Shown here: in pieces, positions 1 through 6,952 of the stretch
How positions within the stretch are numbered: position 1 is the stretch's first letter
Layout of the letters: each line of letters starts with the position of its first letter
Origin: Rhodoferax sp.
GTDB lineage: Bacteria; Pseudomonadota; Gammaproteobacteria; Burkholderiales; Burkholderiaceae_C
Direction: 5' to 3'
DNA: 9,471 nucleotides
Assembly (NCBI GenBank): GCA_030683195.1
Contig: JAUXQA010000252.1
Coordinates: 1 to 9,471 of the forward strand
Made by a program: the position numbers and the translations under genes
The notes under the pieces: model-generated
What the model was told of the DNA's origin: nothing
The model's database searches: none
The model's input: the letters and a program-made list of their open reading frames with translations, nothing else

Positions 1-820
1 CAAGCTGGGCCAGCCGGTGCTGATTGAAAACCTGGGCGGCGGTTCGGGTGCCATCGCCGCGCAAAAAGTGCTGTCTGCGCCAGCAGATGGCTACTACCTG
101 TTCCAGGGCTCCCCCAATGAGATCGTGCTGGCACCGCTGGCCAACAAAGCCATCAAATACACCAGCGACGAGTTTCAAATGGTCCAGTTCATCGCCGACT
201 CCCCGTTGGCGATCATCGTGCGCAAGGGCCTGGAGGCCAATACCGCCGACGAACTGGTGGCACTGGCCCGCCGGGCGGCCCGGGAAGGCAAGCCACTGAA
301 CTACGCCAGCGTTGGCTACGGCTCCTTCTACCATCTGCTGGGTGAAGAGTTGTCCCGCATCGCCAATGCACCCATGCTGCACGTGCCCTACAAAGGGGGT
401 GCTGACATCACCAAGGATTTGGTTGGGGGCGAGATTGACATCTTCATCACGCCCTATGGCAAGCCGCATGTGGCGATGGCACAGCAGGGCCGCTTCAAGT
501 TCATTGCCGCGTTGTCGCCTGCCCGCCAACCCGGCATCCCGAACGTGCAGTCGGTGGACGAAGGTATTGCCCTCAAAGGTTTTCACCAGTCCATCTGGAC
601 CGGCTATTTCGTGAAAAAAGGCACGCCAGCCCCAGTGGTGGCAGCATTGCACAAGGCGGTGAGTGAGACCCTGGGCGACGAAAAAGTTCGCGCCACGCTG
701 ACTGCGCAGGGCCTGGATACGCCCGCGCCTGTGTCGCTGGTGGAGGCCGAGAAGACGTTTGCAGCCGGCACAAGGAAGTTTCAGGCCATTGCCAAAGCGG
801 CAGGACTCAAGGCGCAATAG
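1..820 (+). CDS. TctC/Bug-family tripartite tricarboxylate transporter substrate-binding protein (5' partial)
   Basis: A periplasmic solute-binding protein of the Bug (TctC) family, which captures small carboxylates or related organic compounds for TctAB-type permeases or acts as an orphan receptor. The frame is open from base 2 to the TAG at 818-820, giving 272 residues. It begins inside the conserved N-terminal segment (KLGQPVLIENLGGGSG), so about 50 residues including the expected signal peptide lie before the window. The GTG at 17 is internal and is not the start. Family hallmarks are visible: the glycine-rich ENLGGGSG motif followed by APADGY, the YASVGYGS segment, and HVPYKGGADITKDLVGGEID, which in this family shapes the carboxylate pocket. 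No TctA or TctB membrane gene is in view. The stop lies 2 bp before the M20 hydrolase, so the two are surely co-transcribed and the ligand is likely that enzyme's substrate (inference). Confidence 0.93.
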   Translation, partial: KLGQPVLIENLGGGSGAIAAQKVLSAPADGYYLFQGSPNEIVLAPLANKAIKYTSDEFQMVQFIADSPLAIIVRKGLEANTADELVALARRAAREGKPLNYASVGYGSFYHLLGEELSRIANAPMLHVPYKGGADITKDLVGGEIDIFITPYGKPHVAMAQQGRFKFIAALSPARQPGIPNVQSVDEGIALKGFHQSIWTGYFVKKGTPAPVVAALHKAVSETLGDEKVRATLTAQGLDTPAPVSLVEAEKTFAAGTRKFQAIAKAAGLKAQ

Positions 821-822
821 AC

Positions 823-1983
823 ATGCTGCAAGCCCTGCAACCCCTTGCCGCGGAGTTTGTTGCGCTGCGGCGTGACTTGCACCGCCACCCGGAACTCGGA
901 CTGAAAGAATTTCGCACCTCCGACCTCGCCGCCGAGCGGCTGAGTGCCTGGGGCTACAGCGTGCACCGGGGCCTGGCAGGCACGGGCCTGGTGGCTCAAC
1001 TGGTCCGTGGCACCGGGACAAAACGCCTGGGTCTGCGCGCCGACATGGACGCCCTGCCTATCCTGGAGGAAAACACGTTTGCGCACGCCAGTTGCCATGA
1101 GGGCGTCATGCACGCGTGCGGACATGACGGGCACACCGCCATGCTGCTGGCCGCAGCAAAACACATTGCCCAAAGTGTGGCGTTTTCCGGCACCTTGAAC
1201 CTGATTTTTCAACCCGCAGAGGAGCACCCGGGCGGCGCAAAAATCATGATTGAAGAAGGCCTGTTCGACCGCTTCCCTTGCGACGCCATATTCGCAATGC
1301 ACAACATGCCGGGTCACCCGGTGGGGCACCTGGTGTTTCGCGAGGGCGCAGCCATGGCCTCCAGCGACGATGTCACCATCACCATCACCGGGCAAGGCGG
1401 CCATGGCGCCATGCCGCACAAGGCACAGGACGTGGTGGTAGCCGCCAGTGCCATTGTCATGGCGCTGCAAACCGTGGTATCGCGCAACGTCGATCCACTG
1501 CAGACGGCCGTGGTGACAGTAGGCGCCTTTCATGCAGGCCAGGCTAACAACGTGTTACCTGCCAGCGCCCGGCTGGAATTGAGTGTGCGGGCGCTTGACC
1601 GCGACGTGCGCAACCTGCTGGAGCAACGCATCCGTGCGCTGGTCACGGCGCAGGCCGAGAGTTTTGGTGTGCAGGTGCACATCGATTACCGGCGCGACTA
1701 CCCTGTGCTGATTAACACACCCGCCGAGACAGAAATCGCCCGCCAGGTTGGCTTGGCGTTGGTCGGCCCCGAGCAGGTCACGCTGCAAGGCGATGCCTTG
1801 ACCGGGAGCGAAGACTTCGCCTCCATGCTGGAACACTGCCCCGGCAGCTACGTGCTGATTGGCAACGGCGCGGGTGAGGGTTCTTGCATGGTGCACAACC
1901 CCGGCTACGACTTCAATGACGCCATCCTCCCCACCGGCGCCGCCTTTTGGTCGCTGCTGGTGCAGCGCACCCTGCGCGACTGA
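823..1983 (+). CDS. M20-family metallo-amidohydrolase (hippurate hydrolase / N-acyl-amino-acid hydrolase type)
   Basis: A 386-residue peptidase-M20 amidohydrolase of the HipO/AmhX/IAA-amino-acid hydrolase group, which cleaves N-acyl amino acids or similar amides with two metal ions. The metal ligands of the family are all visible: Cys99 and His101 in HACGHD, Glu133/Glu134 in QPAEE, His160 in AMHNMPG, and His358 in the C-terminal VHNPGYDFND. The start shows the typical LRRDLHRHPELGLKE, and GGHGAMPH (192-199) belongs to the inserted dimerisation domain, whose His contacts the neighbouring active site. Length is normal and no signal peptide is seen, so the enzyme is cytoplasmic. The ATG lies 2 bp after the binding-protein stop, with only a weak AAGG about 10 bp upstream, which suggests translational coupling. 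The amidase gene follows 40 bp later. The exact substrate cannot be told; hippurate is only the name of the family type. Confidence 0.93.
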   Translation: MLQALQPLAAEFVALRRDLHRHPELGLKEFRTSDLAAERLSAWGYSVHRGLAGTGLVAQLVRGTGTKRLGLRADMDALPILEENTFAHASCHEGVMHACGHDGHTAMLLAAAKHIAQSVAFSGTLNLIFQPAEEHPGGAKIMIEEGLFDRFPCDAIFAMHNMPGHPVGHLVFREGAAMASSDDVTITITGQGGHGAMPHKAQDVVVAASAIVMALQTVVSRNVDPLQTAVVTVGAFHAGQANNVLPASARLELSVRALDRDVRNLLEQRIRALVTAQAESFGVQVHIDYRRDYPVLINTPAETEIARQVGLALVGPEQVTLQGDALTGSEDFASMLEHCPGSYVLIGNGAGEGSCMVHNPGYDFNDAILPTGAAFWSLLVQRTLRD

Positions 1984-2012
1984 ACCCCACAACCGCCGGC
2001 CTCAGCTGGCAC

Positions 2013-2018
2013 AGGAGA
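2013..2018 (+). promoter_or_regulatory. Ribosome binding site deciding the amidase start
   Basis: AGGAGA lies 5 bp before the ATG at 2024. It rules out the upstream in-frame ATG at 1859, which would overlap the M20 gene by 125 bp. Confidence 0.8.
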
Positions 2019-2023
2019 AACCC

Positions 2024-3433
2024 ATGACCCAAGCACTCTGGCGCCTGAGCGCCACCGATCTGGCCGACCAAATTCACCGAGGGGATGTGTCGGCACTGGA
2101 GGCCACGCAAAGCATTCTGGCGCGCATTGACGACGTCAACCCGCGCATCAATGCATTGGTCGATCTCATGCATGACGAAGCGCTGGCAGCCGCCGCTGCC
2201 GCCGACAAGGCACTGGCACAGGGACTTTGTGTGGGGCCGCTGCACGGCGTACCCATCAGCATCAAGGTCAATGTTGACACCGCAGGCCGCGCCACCACCG
2301 ATGGTGTGGTGGCCGCCAAAGACAACATCGCCACGAGCGACTCGCCGCTGGTGGCCAGCCTGCGCGCCGCTGGGGCGGTGATCGTCGGGCGCAACAACAC
2401 GCCAGCGTTCTCGCTGCGCTGGTTCACCGACAACGACTTGCATGGCCGCACGCTCAATCCGTTTGATGCAAGCGTCACACCCGGCGGCTCCAGCGGGGGC
2501 GCTGCAGCGGCTGTGGCGATGGGCATGGGTGCCATCGCGCACGGCAACGATTACGGCGGCTCCATTCGTTATCCGGCCTGGGCCTGCGGGGTGGTCGGCC
2601 TGCGCACCACGACAGGTCGCGTGCCGTCCTATAAAGCCAGCGCGCCGAACCGCATCATCACCAACCAGCTGATGTCGGTACAGGGGCCGTTGACCCGCAC
2701 CATAGCTGACGCTCGCCTGGCGTTGCAGGTCATGGCCCGGGGCTCACCGCTGGACCCCAACTGGGTGCCGGCACCGTTGGATTTCGCCGACACCCAGCAC
2801 CCGCTCAGGGTGGCCGTGTTCAAGCGCCACGCCGCCTACGACGTGGATCCGACGGTCACTGCGGCTGTTGAGCAAGCGGCACAATGGTTGGCTGCGGCGG
2901 GTTGCGAGATTGAAGAAGTCGAACCGCCCCACTTTGAAGAAGGCGCTTTCCTGTGGCGCCAAATGGTCATGGACGACATGCGCCGGGGCGGGCAACCGGC
3001 CATGGAGGCCATGGCCGACGCCGGCACCCAATCTGCGCTGCGAGGCTACATGGACGGCGTCAATGCACTGGACCGAGACCAGACGTTGGACATGCAAATG
3101 CGCCGCTTCAATATTTGCCGTGACTGGGCGGTGTTCTTCGAGCAGTACCCGGTGTTGCTCATGCCCAACTCGTGGCAGCGACAGTTTCCGATAGACGCCG
3201 ACAAAGGCGGTCCTGATCAGGTACACCAGTTGCTCGCTGCCCAGGCGCCGCTGTTGGGCACCGCGATGATGGGCCTGCCCGGCCTGTCGGTGCCGACCGG
3301 CGTGGTCAATGGCCTGCCCGTGGGTGTTCAACTTGTCACTGGCCGCTTCCGGGAAGACCTGGCGTTGCGGGCTGGCGAAATGATTGAACAGGCGGCCGGA
3401 TACGCCGTGCTGGACCACTTGGCTCCGCTTTGA
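2024..3433 (+). CDS. Amidase-signature family hydrolase
   Basis: A 469-residue member of the amidase-signature family, which hydrolyses C-N amide bonds with a Ser-cisSer-Lys triad. The triad is visible: Lys81 in HGVPISIKVN, cis-Ser156 in PGGSSGG, and nucleophile Ser180 in NDYGGSIRYPA. The 24-residue spacing between Ser156 and Ser180 equals that of the well-studied fatty acid amide hydrolase. The GxTTxG-like segment after the lysine (GRATTDG) is also in place. The frame is open from 1859, but that upstream part overlaps the M20 gene. The ATG at 2024 is preceded by AGGAGA at 2013-2018 and opens with the expected helical LSATDLADQIHRGDVSALE, so it is chosen as the start. No signal peptide is seen. 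As third gene of the operon it probably acts on the same imported compound or on a product of the M20 enzyme (inference). Substrate class is unknown; GatA is unlikely because no gatB or gatC is adjacent. Confidence 0.93.
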   Translation: MTQALWRLSATDLADQIHRGDVSALEATQSILARIDDVNPRINALVDLMHDEALAAAAAADKALAQGLCVGPLHGVPISIKVNVDTAGRATTDGVVAAKDNIATSDSPLVASLRAAGAVIVGRNNTPAFSLRWFTDNDLHGRTLNPFDASVTPGGSSGGAAAAVAMGMGAIAHGNDYGGSIRYPAWACGVVGLRTTTGRVPSYKASAPNRIITNQLMSVQGPLTRTIADARLALQVMARGSPLDPNWVPAPLDFADTQHPLRVAVFKRHAAYDVDPTVTAAVEQAAQWLAAAGCEIEEVEPPHFEEGAFLWRQMVMDDMRRGGQPAMEAMADAGTQSALRGYMDGVNALDRDQTLDMQMRRFNICRDWAVFFEQYPVLLMPNSWQRQFPIDADKGGPDQVHQLLAAQAPLLGTAMMGLPGLSVPTGVVNGLPVGVQLVTGRFREDLALRAGEMIEQAAGYAVLDHLAPL

Positions 3434-3541
3434 ATACGTGGCGCATCAGGCAGGTGGGCGGCACTAATTGCTATTTATTTTGACTAAGTATCCGAATGGA
3501 TACGCCGGCTACAGCCACGTTTCTTCAAAAAAGGCATCTTT
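3434..3541. other. Convergent intergenic gap with two short inverted repeats
   Basis: A 108-bp gap between the converging amidase and 206-aa genes, locally AT-rich around 3467-3487. It holds GTATCC-GAAT-GGATAC (3488-3503) and AAAAAG-GCAT-CTTTTT (3528-3543). The second touches the stop codon of the minus-strand gene. Neither is a convincing intrinsic terminator: the first lacks a following T tract, and the second has a stem made almost only of A-T pairs. They may act as weak bidirectional stops. No coding capacity is credible here. Confidence 0.4.
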
Positions 3542-3543
3542 TT
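3528..3543. terminator. Possible weak bidirectional terminator
   Basis: A perfect 6-bp inverted repeat, AAAAAG then GCAT then CTTTTT, at the meeting point of two converging operons. On either strand the descending arm ends in a run of T, as a terminator needs. The stem has only one G-C pair, so stability is low. Confidence 0.25.
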
Positions 3544-4162
3544 ACAGCCCTGCGACCGCAAATCGGGTTCCAGCGGCCTTGATGCCCCACAGCAGCTCCA
3601 CAATGGCAGGGTTGTTCAGCAGGGGCTCTCCCCCCAATACCAGCCAGTAGCCGGCACCGTCCACCCAAAACGGCACGAAGGAATAGCTGGGCAAAAGCAT
3701 TTCAGGGTCGGTGTGAAAAGACACGTAGCGGGAGGCCCCGCGCCAGCCCCGGCGGGCTTGGCGGGCAGCAAAGTCCGCGTAATCGGCGGCGGCGGCGCTC
3801 AAGGTCTCGGCTTCATCCTGATCCACGCCGGTGCGGCCCAGGCAAAACCCCCCCTCTGAGGCCAGCATGGCGCGGCGCTCGCCCGAGAGCGACGCAATTA
3901 CATGCTGCAGAAAATCGTCCAACCGGGCGTCCGGCCGGGGCAAAGCGCGGCTCATGGCTTGAACCCAGCCCGCTTTGAGTGCCTGGGCCAGCACGGCGGG
4001 CGCTAGAGGGGTCTTCTCAGCCCAGGCTGACGCGTCCAGCGCGCGCTCGCCGGATAACAAGGCCTGCAAGGCCACGGCAGTCTCATCGGGTTCTTTGTCG
4101 GCGAACGCGGCCAGCACGCCGGCGGGCGTCAACATGAACCATTGGGCAGTTTCAGGAGTCAT
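3542..4162 (-). CDS. Uncharacterised protein with Roadblock/LC7-like C-terminal region (last gene of sensory cassette)
   Basis: A 206-residue soluble protein, the last gene of the minus-strand cassette. Residues 1-75 form a small helical region ending in LAQALKAGWVQAM, which has the look of a winged-helix or helical adaptor; this is weak inference. Residues 78-197 resemble a Roadblock/LC7 domain: a helix (LDDFLQHVIASLSG), a strand pair (MLASEGGFCLGRTGVD), a second helix rich in Ala (ETLSAAAADYADFAARQ), then the strands SFVPFWVDGAGYWLVLGGEP and a last helix (NPAIVELLWGIK). Roadblock proteins usually dimerise and partner small GTPases, but no GTPase gene is in the window. The gap to the previous gene is 30 bp and no Shine-Dalgarno sequence precedes the ATG, so coupling to upstream translation is likely. 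An alternative ATG at 4135 is no better. No characterised homologue is recognised. Confidence 0.75.
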   Translation of the reverse strand: MTPETAQWFMLTPAGVLAAFADKEPDETAVALQALLSGERALDASAWAEKTPLAPAVLAQALKAGWVQAMSRALPRPDARLDDFLQHVIASLSGERRAMLASEGGFCLGRTGVDQDEAETLSAAAADYADFAARQARRGWRGASRYVSFHTDPEMLLPSYSFVPFWVDGAGYWLVLGGEPLLNNPAIVELLWGIKAAGTRFAVAGL

Positions 4163-4192
4163 GGCAGGAGTGGGTCAAATGAAGGAAAACCG

Positions 4193-5110
4193 CTACCGCA
4201 ACGGGGCAGCAGCCCTTTTGTCCAGCGTGGCGGCAACGAGATTCCAGAGAAAAACATCCAGATCCTGCGGCGGCATACCCAAGCGCTGCGCGCGTTCTTC
4301 GGCTTGGGCATCGTCCAGGGTGCGGACCGTCACAGCCGAGGCCATTGCATCACTCTCGCACAGCCGGTAAATCACCTGCAAGGGCGTGTTGGTGGCGACC
4401 CAGCCGTTGGCGGGGTGAATGATCAGGGAGTTCTGGACCGTGAAGCGCGCTTCAAACGCATCTGCCTGGCTCAACCTCTCCGAGAGAACCAGCAAAAACG
4501 CATGGGGCGTTTTTTCAGGCAATGTGGCCAGGCGCGCCTGAAACTCGGCGGCGCTCAAGCCGGGTGGCTCATCGGTGGGTTCTGTTCTAGCGGGTTCAGC
4601 TTGGGGCGACGCGGCCTTGGTGAGGTCGACTTTGACGGGTTTCAGGACGGCACGGGCCGGCACTGTGGCGGGAGCCGACTGAGCCGCAACTGGACGCATC
4701 ACTGGACGTACCACAGCTGATACCACAGGGACAACTGGCGTCGCGCGCACGGCAGCGGCAGCCCGCTCCAGCGCCTCGCGCATGGCTTGTGTGCCGTATG
4801 GCTTGGCCAGCCAGACCCGTGAGGCGCTGACGGGGCGCTTCTGCAGCACAGACCAGCTGCGGTCATGGGCCGACACCAGCAGCACGGCAGGTGTGTCTTG
4901 CAGCCAGTCCAACAGTTGTGCCTCGGCCGCCTCGGACCAGTGCGCCCAACCAAATGCAGCCATGTCGATCACCAGTACATCCGAGGGAGGGCGTGCGGCT
5001 TGCGCATCGGGCGCCACGCTTTGCCATGTCCAGCTTTTAAAGCTGCGGTCCAGAAAAAAACCCAACGCGGCCTCTTCCCGCGTGGATAGACCCGCCATCA
5101 GCAGCTTCAT
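4193..5110 (-). CDS. Pseudo-receiver protein with Pro/Ala-rich linker and unrecognised C-terminal domain
   Basis: A 305-residue protein in three parts. Residues 1-120 have the alpha/beta rhythm of a response-regulator receiver: strand MKLLMAGLS, then VLVIDMAAFG with Asp49 at the phospho-acceptor position, then PAVLLVSAHD with Ser80 at the Thr/Ser switch position, then VWLAKPY with Lys103-Pro104. The acidic pair normally ending the first strand is missing, so metal-dependent phosphorylation is doubtful. Residues 120-183 are a flexible linker rich in Val, Pro and Ala. Residues 184-305 form a separate folded domain (FTVQNSLIIHPANGWVATNT, ending LDVFLWNLVAATLDKRA) that I do not recognise. The ATG overlaps the stop of the previous gene (ATGA, 5107-5110), showing coupling; AGGTGG lies a few bases upstream. 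No membrane segment or signal peptide. A role as signalling scaffold or output protein of the cassette is inference. Confidence 0.8.
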   Translation of the reverse strand: MKLLMAGLSTREEAALGFFLDRSFKSWTWQSVAPDAQAARPPSDVLVIDMAAFGWAHWSEAAEAQLLDWLQDTPAVLLVSAHDRSWSVLQKRPVSASRVWLAKPYGTQAMREALERAAAAVRATPVVPVVSAVVRPVMRPVAAQSAPATVPARAVLKPVKVDLTKAASPQAEPARTEPTDEPPGLSAAEFQARLATLPEKTPHAFLLVLSERLSQADAFEARFTVQNSLIIHPANGWVATNTPLQVIYRLCESDAMASAVTVRTLDDAQAEERAQRLGMPPQDLDVFLWNLVAATLDKRAAAPLR

Positions 5111-5691
5111 CCGGCCACCTGTGGCTGCTCAAGCTGGCGGCTCACCAGATCCCAGCCGGGCGGCAAAGAGTCCCCCGTTTGCAACAAGGCTCGGCGTGCC
5201 AGCATGAAAGCCAGGTTGTCGTGGCAGGTCACACAATGGTGCAGAAAAGCCTGTTGCGCCGGCACATCCTGCTCATCCACTGCACGCAGGACCTCGGCGG
5301 CCAGCGCGCGCGAATCATCCGGGCTGCTACGCCGGGCCCGGATGGAGATGTCGGCCGAAGGCCGCGCCAGCACACTCCAGCGCGTGGCCAGTGCCGAGAC
5401 CTGAGGCAGTTGCGCCTGAGTCACCTGGGTCTCAAACCAGCGTGCAATGTGCGCTGGCAATCGCTCCCCCGCCAGCTGCAGTGCCATGCGCTTGAGCGAT
5501 GACTCGGCGGCATCAAACGACACAAAAATATCGGCCAGTGCGCCCTGTACGGGCTCCGTCCCGGGCAACTCCAGCGCAGCATTCAGGCGGGCCAAATGCA
5601 CCGGCACGCTGGTCGGGTTGTGAAGCAACCGGCGCGCGTACCGACGCAGCGCCAAGCGCGCCAGCCAGGTGGGTGACTGCATTTCATTCAT
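5107..5691 (-). CDS. Uncharacterised helical protein with a CxxCH motif
   Basis: A 194-residue protein that looks almost wholly helical, basic at its N-terminus (ARLALRRYARRLLHNP) and without signal peptide. Family not recognised. Its striking feature is HHCVTCH at residues 151-157: a CxxCH motif, the signature of covalent c-type heme attachment, preceded by two further histidines. Because c-heme attachment happens outside the cytoplasm and no export signal is visible, metal binding, a redox-active disulphide, or chance are more likely than heme. The gene begins 12 bp after the PhnD-like gene without a clear ribosome site (ATG at 5691; the ATG at 5682 is an alternative) and its stop overlaps the next start as ATGA, so it is translated as part of the cassette. 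It may be the specific partner of its neighbours (inference). Confidence 0.78.
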   Translation of the reverse strand: MNEMQSPTWLARLALRRYARRLLHNPTSVPVHLARLNAALELPGTEPVQGALADIFVSFDAAESSLKRMALQLAGERLPAHIARWFETQVTQAQLPQVSALATRWSVLARPSADISIRARRSSPDDSRALAAEVLRAVDEQDVPAQQAFLHHCVTCHDNLAFMLARRALLQTGDSLPPGWDLVSRQLEQPQVAG

Positions 5692-5703
5692 CCGCGGGCA
5701 CCG

Positions 5704-6453
5704 TCAGTCCAGCAAGGTGTCCATCAAATCGATCATGAACTCGGCCTCTTCCTGACTCAAAGGCTCAAAGCCGCCCGGCAGACCCAGGGCCTCCAGCACA
5801 TCGGCATCGCCCGACGTCTGGCCCAAGCCCAGCAGTGCCTTCTCGATCGCTGGCAGTTCAGTCGCTATCCGTGGGTGAGCGAGCAGCACGTGCGAAATGT
5901 CGCTGATGGCACTCTCCACCAGCACCCGCAACTGGCTGCGGGTCATACGGCTCAAGGAAGAAAACGCGTCAGCCAGAAAGAACGACGCCTGCACCTCGCC
6001 CTTGATGGCCAGACGCGCGGCTGCCTGGTAGCTGTCCACCGGCTGCCACTGAATGGTGTCCTCGGTCAGATCCGCAGGCTCCAGCAGGCGCAGGCCAATG
6101 AGTTTGACGTCCTTGTTCTCGGTGAGGGCGATTCGGCATCCGGGCTTCAGGTCTTCCACGCCCATCAGGCCCGACTCAGCGCCTGTGGCAATGACCATTT
6201 CGTCATAGTGTTTGGCCGGTCGGGCAAACGGAATGTAGCCCCGCGTGCGAATCATGTCGGCTGCATCAAACGGGTTGGCGTAGACCAGATCGGCCTTGTC
6301 GTCTGCCAGGAGTTGCGCCTGCTCGTGTGCGTTGACCGGCGTCAACAAATGCAAGCCGATGCCCGAGCGGCGCTGCAACGCGGTGTTGAGCATGTGCCAG
6401 CCCGCAAAACGCTCGGGCGCAAAGTCTGGGGCAATCAAAAAATTAAGCGTCAT
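5704..6453 (-). CDS. PhnD-like (phosphonate/phosphite-type) ligand-binding protein, cytoplasmic
   Basis: A 249-residue protein with the fold pattern of the PhnD-type substrate-binding family (SsuA/PhnD superfamily). Visible family segments are the opening strand NFLIAPDFAPERFAGW, the KADLVYANPFDAADMI segment (53-68) equal to the 'G-x-x-D-x-x-x-x-x-P' region, MGVEDLKPGCRIAL (97-110), the second-lobe helix SYQAAARLAIKGEVQASFF (141-159), and LRVLVESAISDISHVLLAHP (175-194). True PhnD proteins are exported; here the mature-domain strand starts at residue 2 with no signal peptide. The start at 6453 follows a perfect AGGAGG (6461-6466) and overlaps the PAS stop as ATGA; the longer frame from 6477 is rejected. 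There is no ABC permease or ATPase nearby, so it is probably an intracellular ligand sensor, not a transporter part (inference). Ligand unknown. The last 20 residues (QEEAEFMIDLMDTLLD) are an acidic helix that could dock partners. Confidence 0.85.
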   Translation of the reverse strand: MTLNFLIAPDFAPERFAGWHMLNTALQRRSGIGLHLLTPVNAHEQAQLLADDKADLVYANPFDAADMIRTRGYIPFARPAKHYDEMVIATGAESGLMGVEDLKPGCRIALTENKDVKLIGLRLLEPADLTEDTIQWQPVDSYQAAARLAIKGEVQASFFLADAFSSLSRMTRSQLRVLVESAISDISHVLLAHPRIATELPAIEKALLGLGQTSGDADVLEALGLPGGFEPLSQEEAEFMIDLMDTLLD

Positions 6454-6941
6454 GATGCAGCCTCCTCGGCCAGCCACTGCTGGTACACCGGCAGCAGCTC
6501 ATTAATGCGGGTGCGTGACGGTTTGCGGCGCACCGAGGTAAAGCCCACGATCACGCCGTGGCGGATGTTGGGCACTGCCGTGGCGTAAACCCAGTAATAG
6601 GCGCCGTCCTTGCGTAAATTTTTCACATAACCGTGCCATTTTTGGCCCGCAGCCACGGTGTCCCACAAGCCCTTGAAGGCCAGTTTGGGCATGTCGGGGT
6701 GACGCAGAATGTGGTGCGGTGCGCCAATGAGTTCCTCCCGCAGATAGCCACTCATTTCCACAAACGCATCGTTGGCATGGGTAATCAGGCCGCTCAAATC
6801 CGTGCGCGAAACAATCAATCGGCCTTGAGGAAACGGCACTTCTTCGTCGGTGGCATACAGCGTGCGGGTAGTCTGGTCGGTGTAAGTGTGCTGCACCTTG
6901 CGGGCAGGCAGCGCAGGTGGGAGCATATCGGGCAGTTCCAT
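6450..6941 (-). CDS. Stand-alone Aer-like PAS domain protein (probable flavin redox sensor)
   Basis: A 163-residue protein that is essentially one PAS domain (about 40-140) of the Aer type. Aer is the energy and oxygen taxis receptor whose PAS domain binds FAD. The match is close through LITHANDAFVEMSGY (52-66), RHPDMPKLAFKGLW (80-93), VKNLRKDGAYYWV (107-118), and the AVPNIRHGVIVGF strand. Asn57, Arg80, Asp83, Trp93 and Asn108 sit at positions conserved around the flavin in Aer-type domains, so flavin binding is likely. Unlike Aer there is no transmembrane anchor, HAMP or methyl-accepting domain, and no kinase or GGDEF domain, so the signal must pass by protein contact. GGAGG (6947-6951) precedes the ATG. 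The roadblock gene ends 11 bp upstream and the PhnD-like gene overlaps by 4 bp. The short C-terminal tail (ELLPVYQQWLAEEAAS) resembles the helix after the Aer PAS core. Confidence 0.92.
   Translation of the reverse strand: MELPDMLPPALPARKVQHTYTDQTTRTLYATDEEVPFPQGRLIVSRTDLSGLITHANDAFVEMSGYLREELIGAPHHILRHPDMPKLAFKGLWDTVAAGQKWHGYVKNLRKDGAYYWVYATAVPNIRHGVIVGFTSVRRKPSRTRINELLPVYQQWLAEEAAS
6461..6466 (-). promoter_or_regulatory. Strong ribosome binding site deciding the PhnD-like start
   Basis: AGGAGG on the minus strand, 7 bp before the ATG at 6453 and inside the 3' end of the PAS gene. It fixes the start after the region that would otherwise encode an eight-residue extension. Confidence 0.8.
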
Positions 6942-6952
6942 GTCCGCCTCCG

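Noticed and set aside
1366..1392. Run of histidine codons (CACCATCACCATCACC) in one frame
   Set aside because: It is the DDVTITITG strand of the M20 enzyme read in a wrong frame; not a His-rich protein.
781..1533. Long minus-strand open frame (250 codons) opposite the M20 gene
   Set aside because: Antisense shadow of a GC-rich gene with intact metal ligands; its translation is rich in His, Gly, Gln and Val with no domain, and it has no ribosome site.
1913..3418. Several minus-strand open frames opposite the amidase gene
   Set aside because: The amidase catalytic triad lies on the plus strand; the opposite frames show no recognisable motif and arise from codon bias.
3468..3650. Small plus-strand open frame (60 codons) starting in the convergent gap
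   Set aside because: Most of it overlaps the 206-aa gene in antisense; no ribosome site and no conserved-looking sequence.
5107..5691. Calling the 194-aa protein a cytochrome c because of CxxCH
   Set aside because: No signal peptide, no distal ligand context or cytochrome fold pattern, and it sits in an operon of cytoplasmic proteins.
5875..6588. Plus-strand open frame of 237 codons across the PhnD-like and PAS genes
   Set aside because: It spans two genes joined by a strong ribosome site and an ATGA overlap on the other strand, and its translation looks non-globular.
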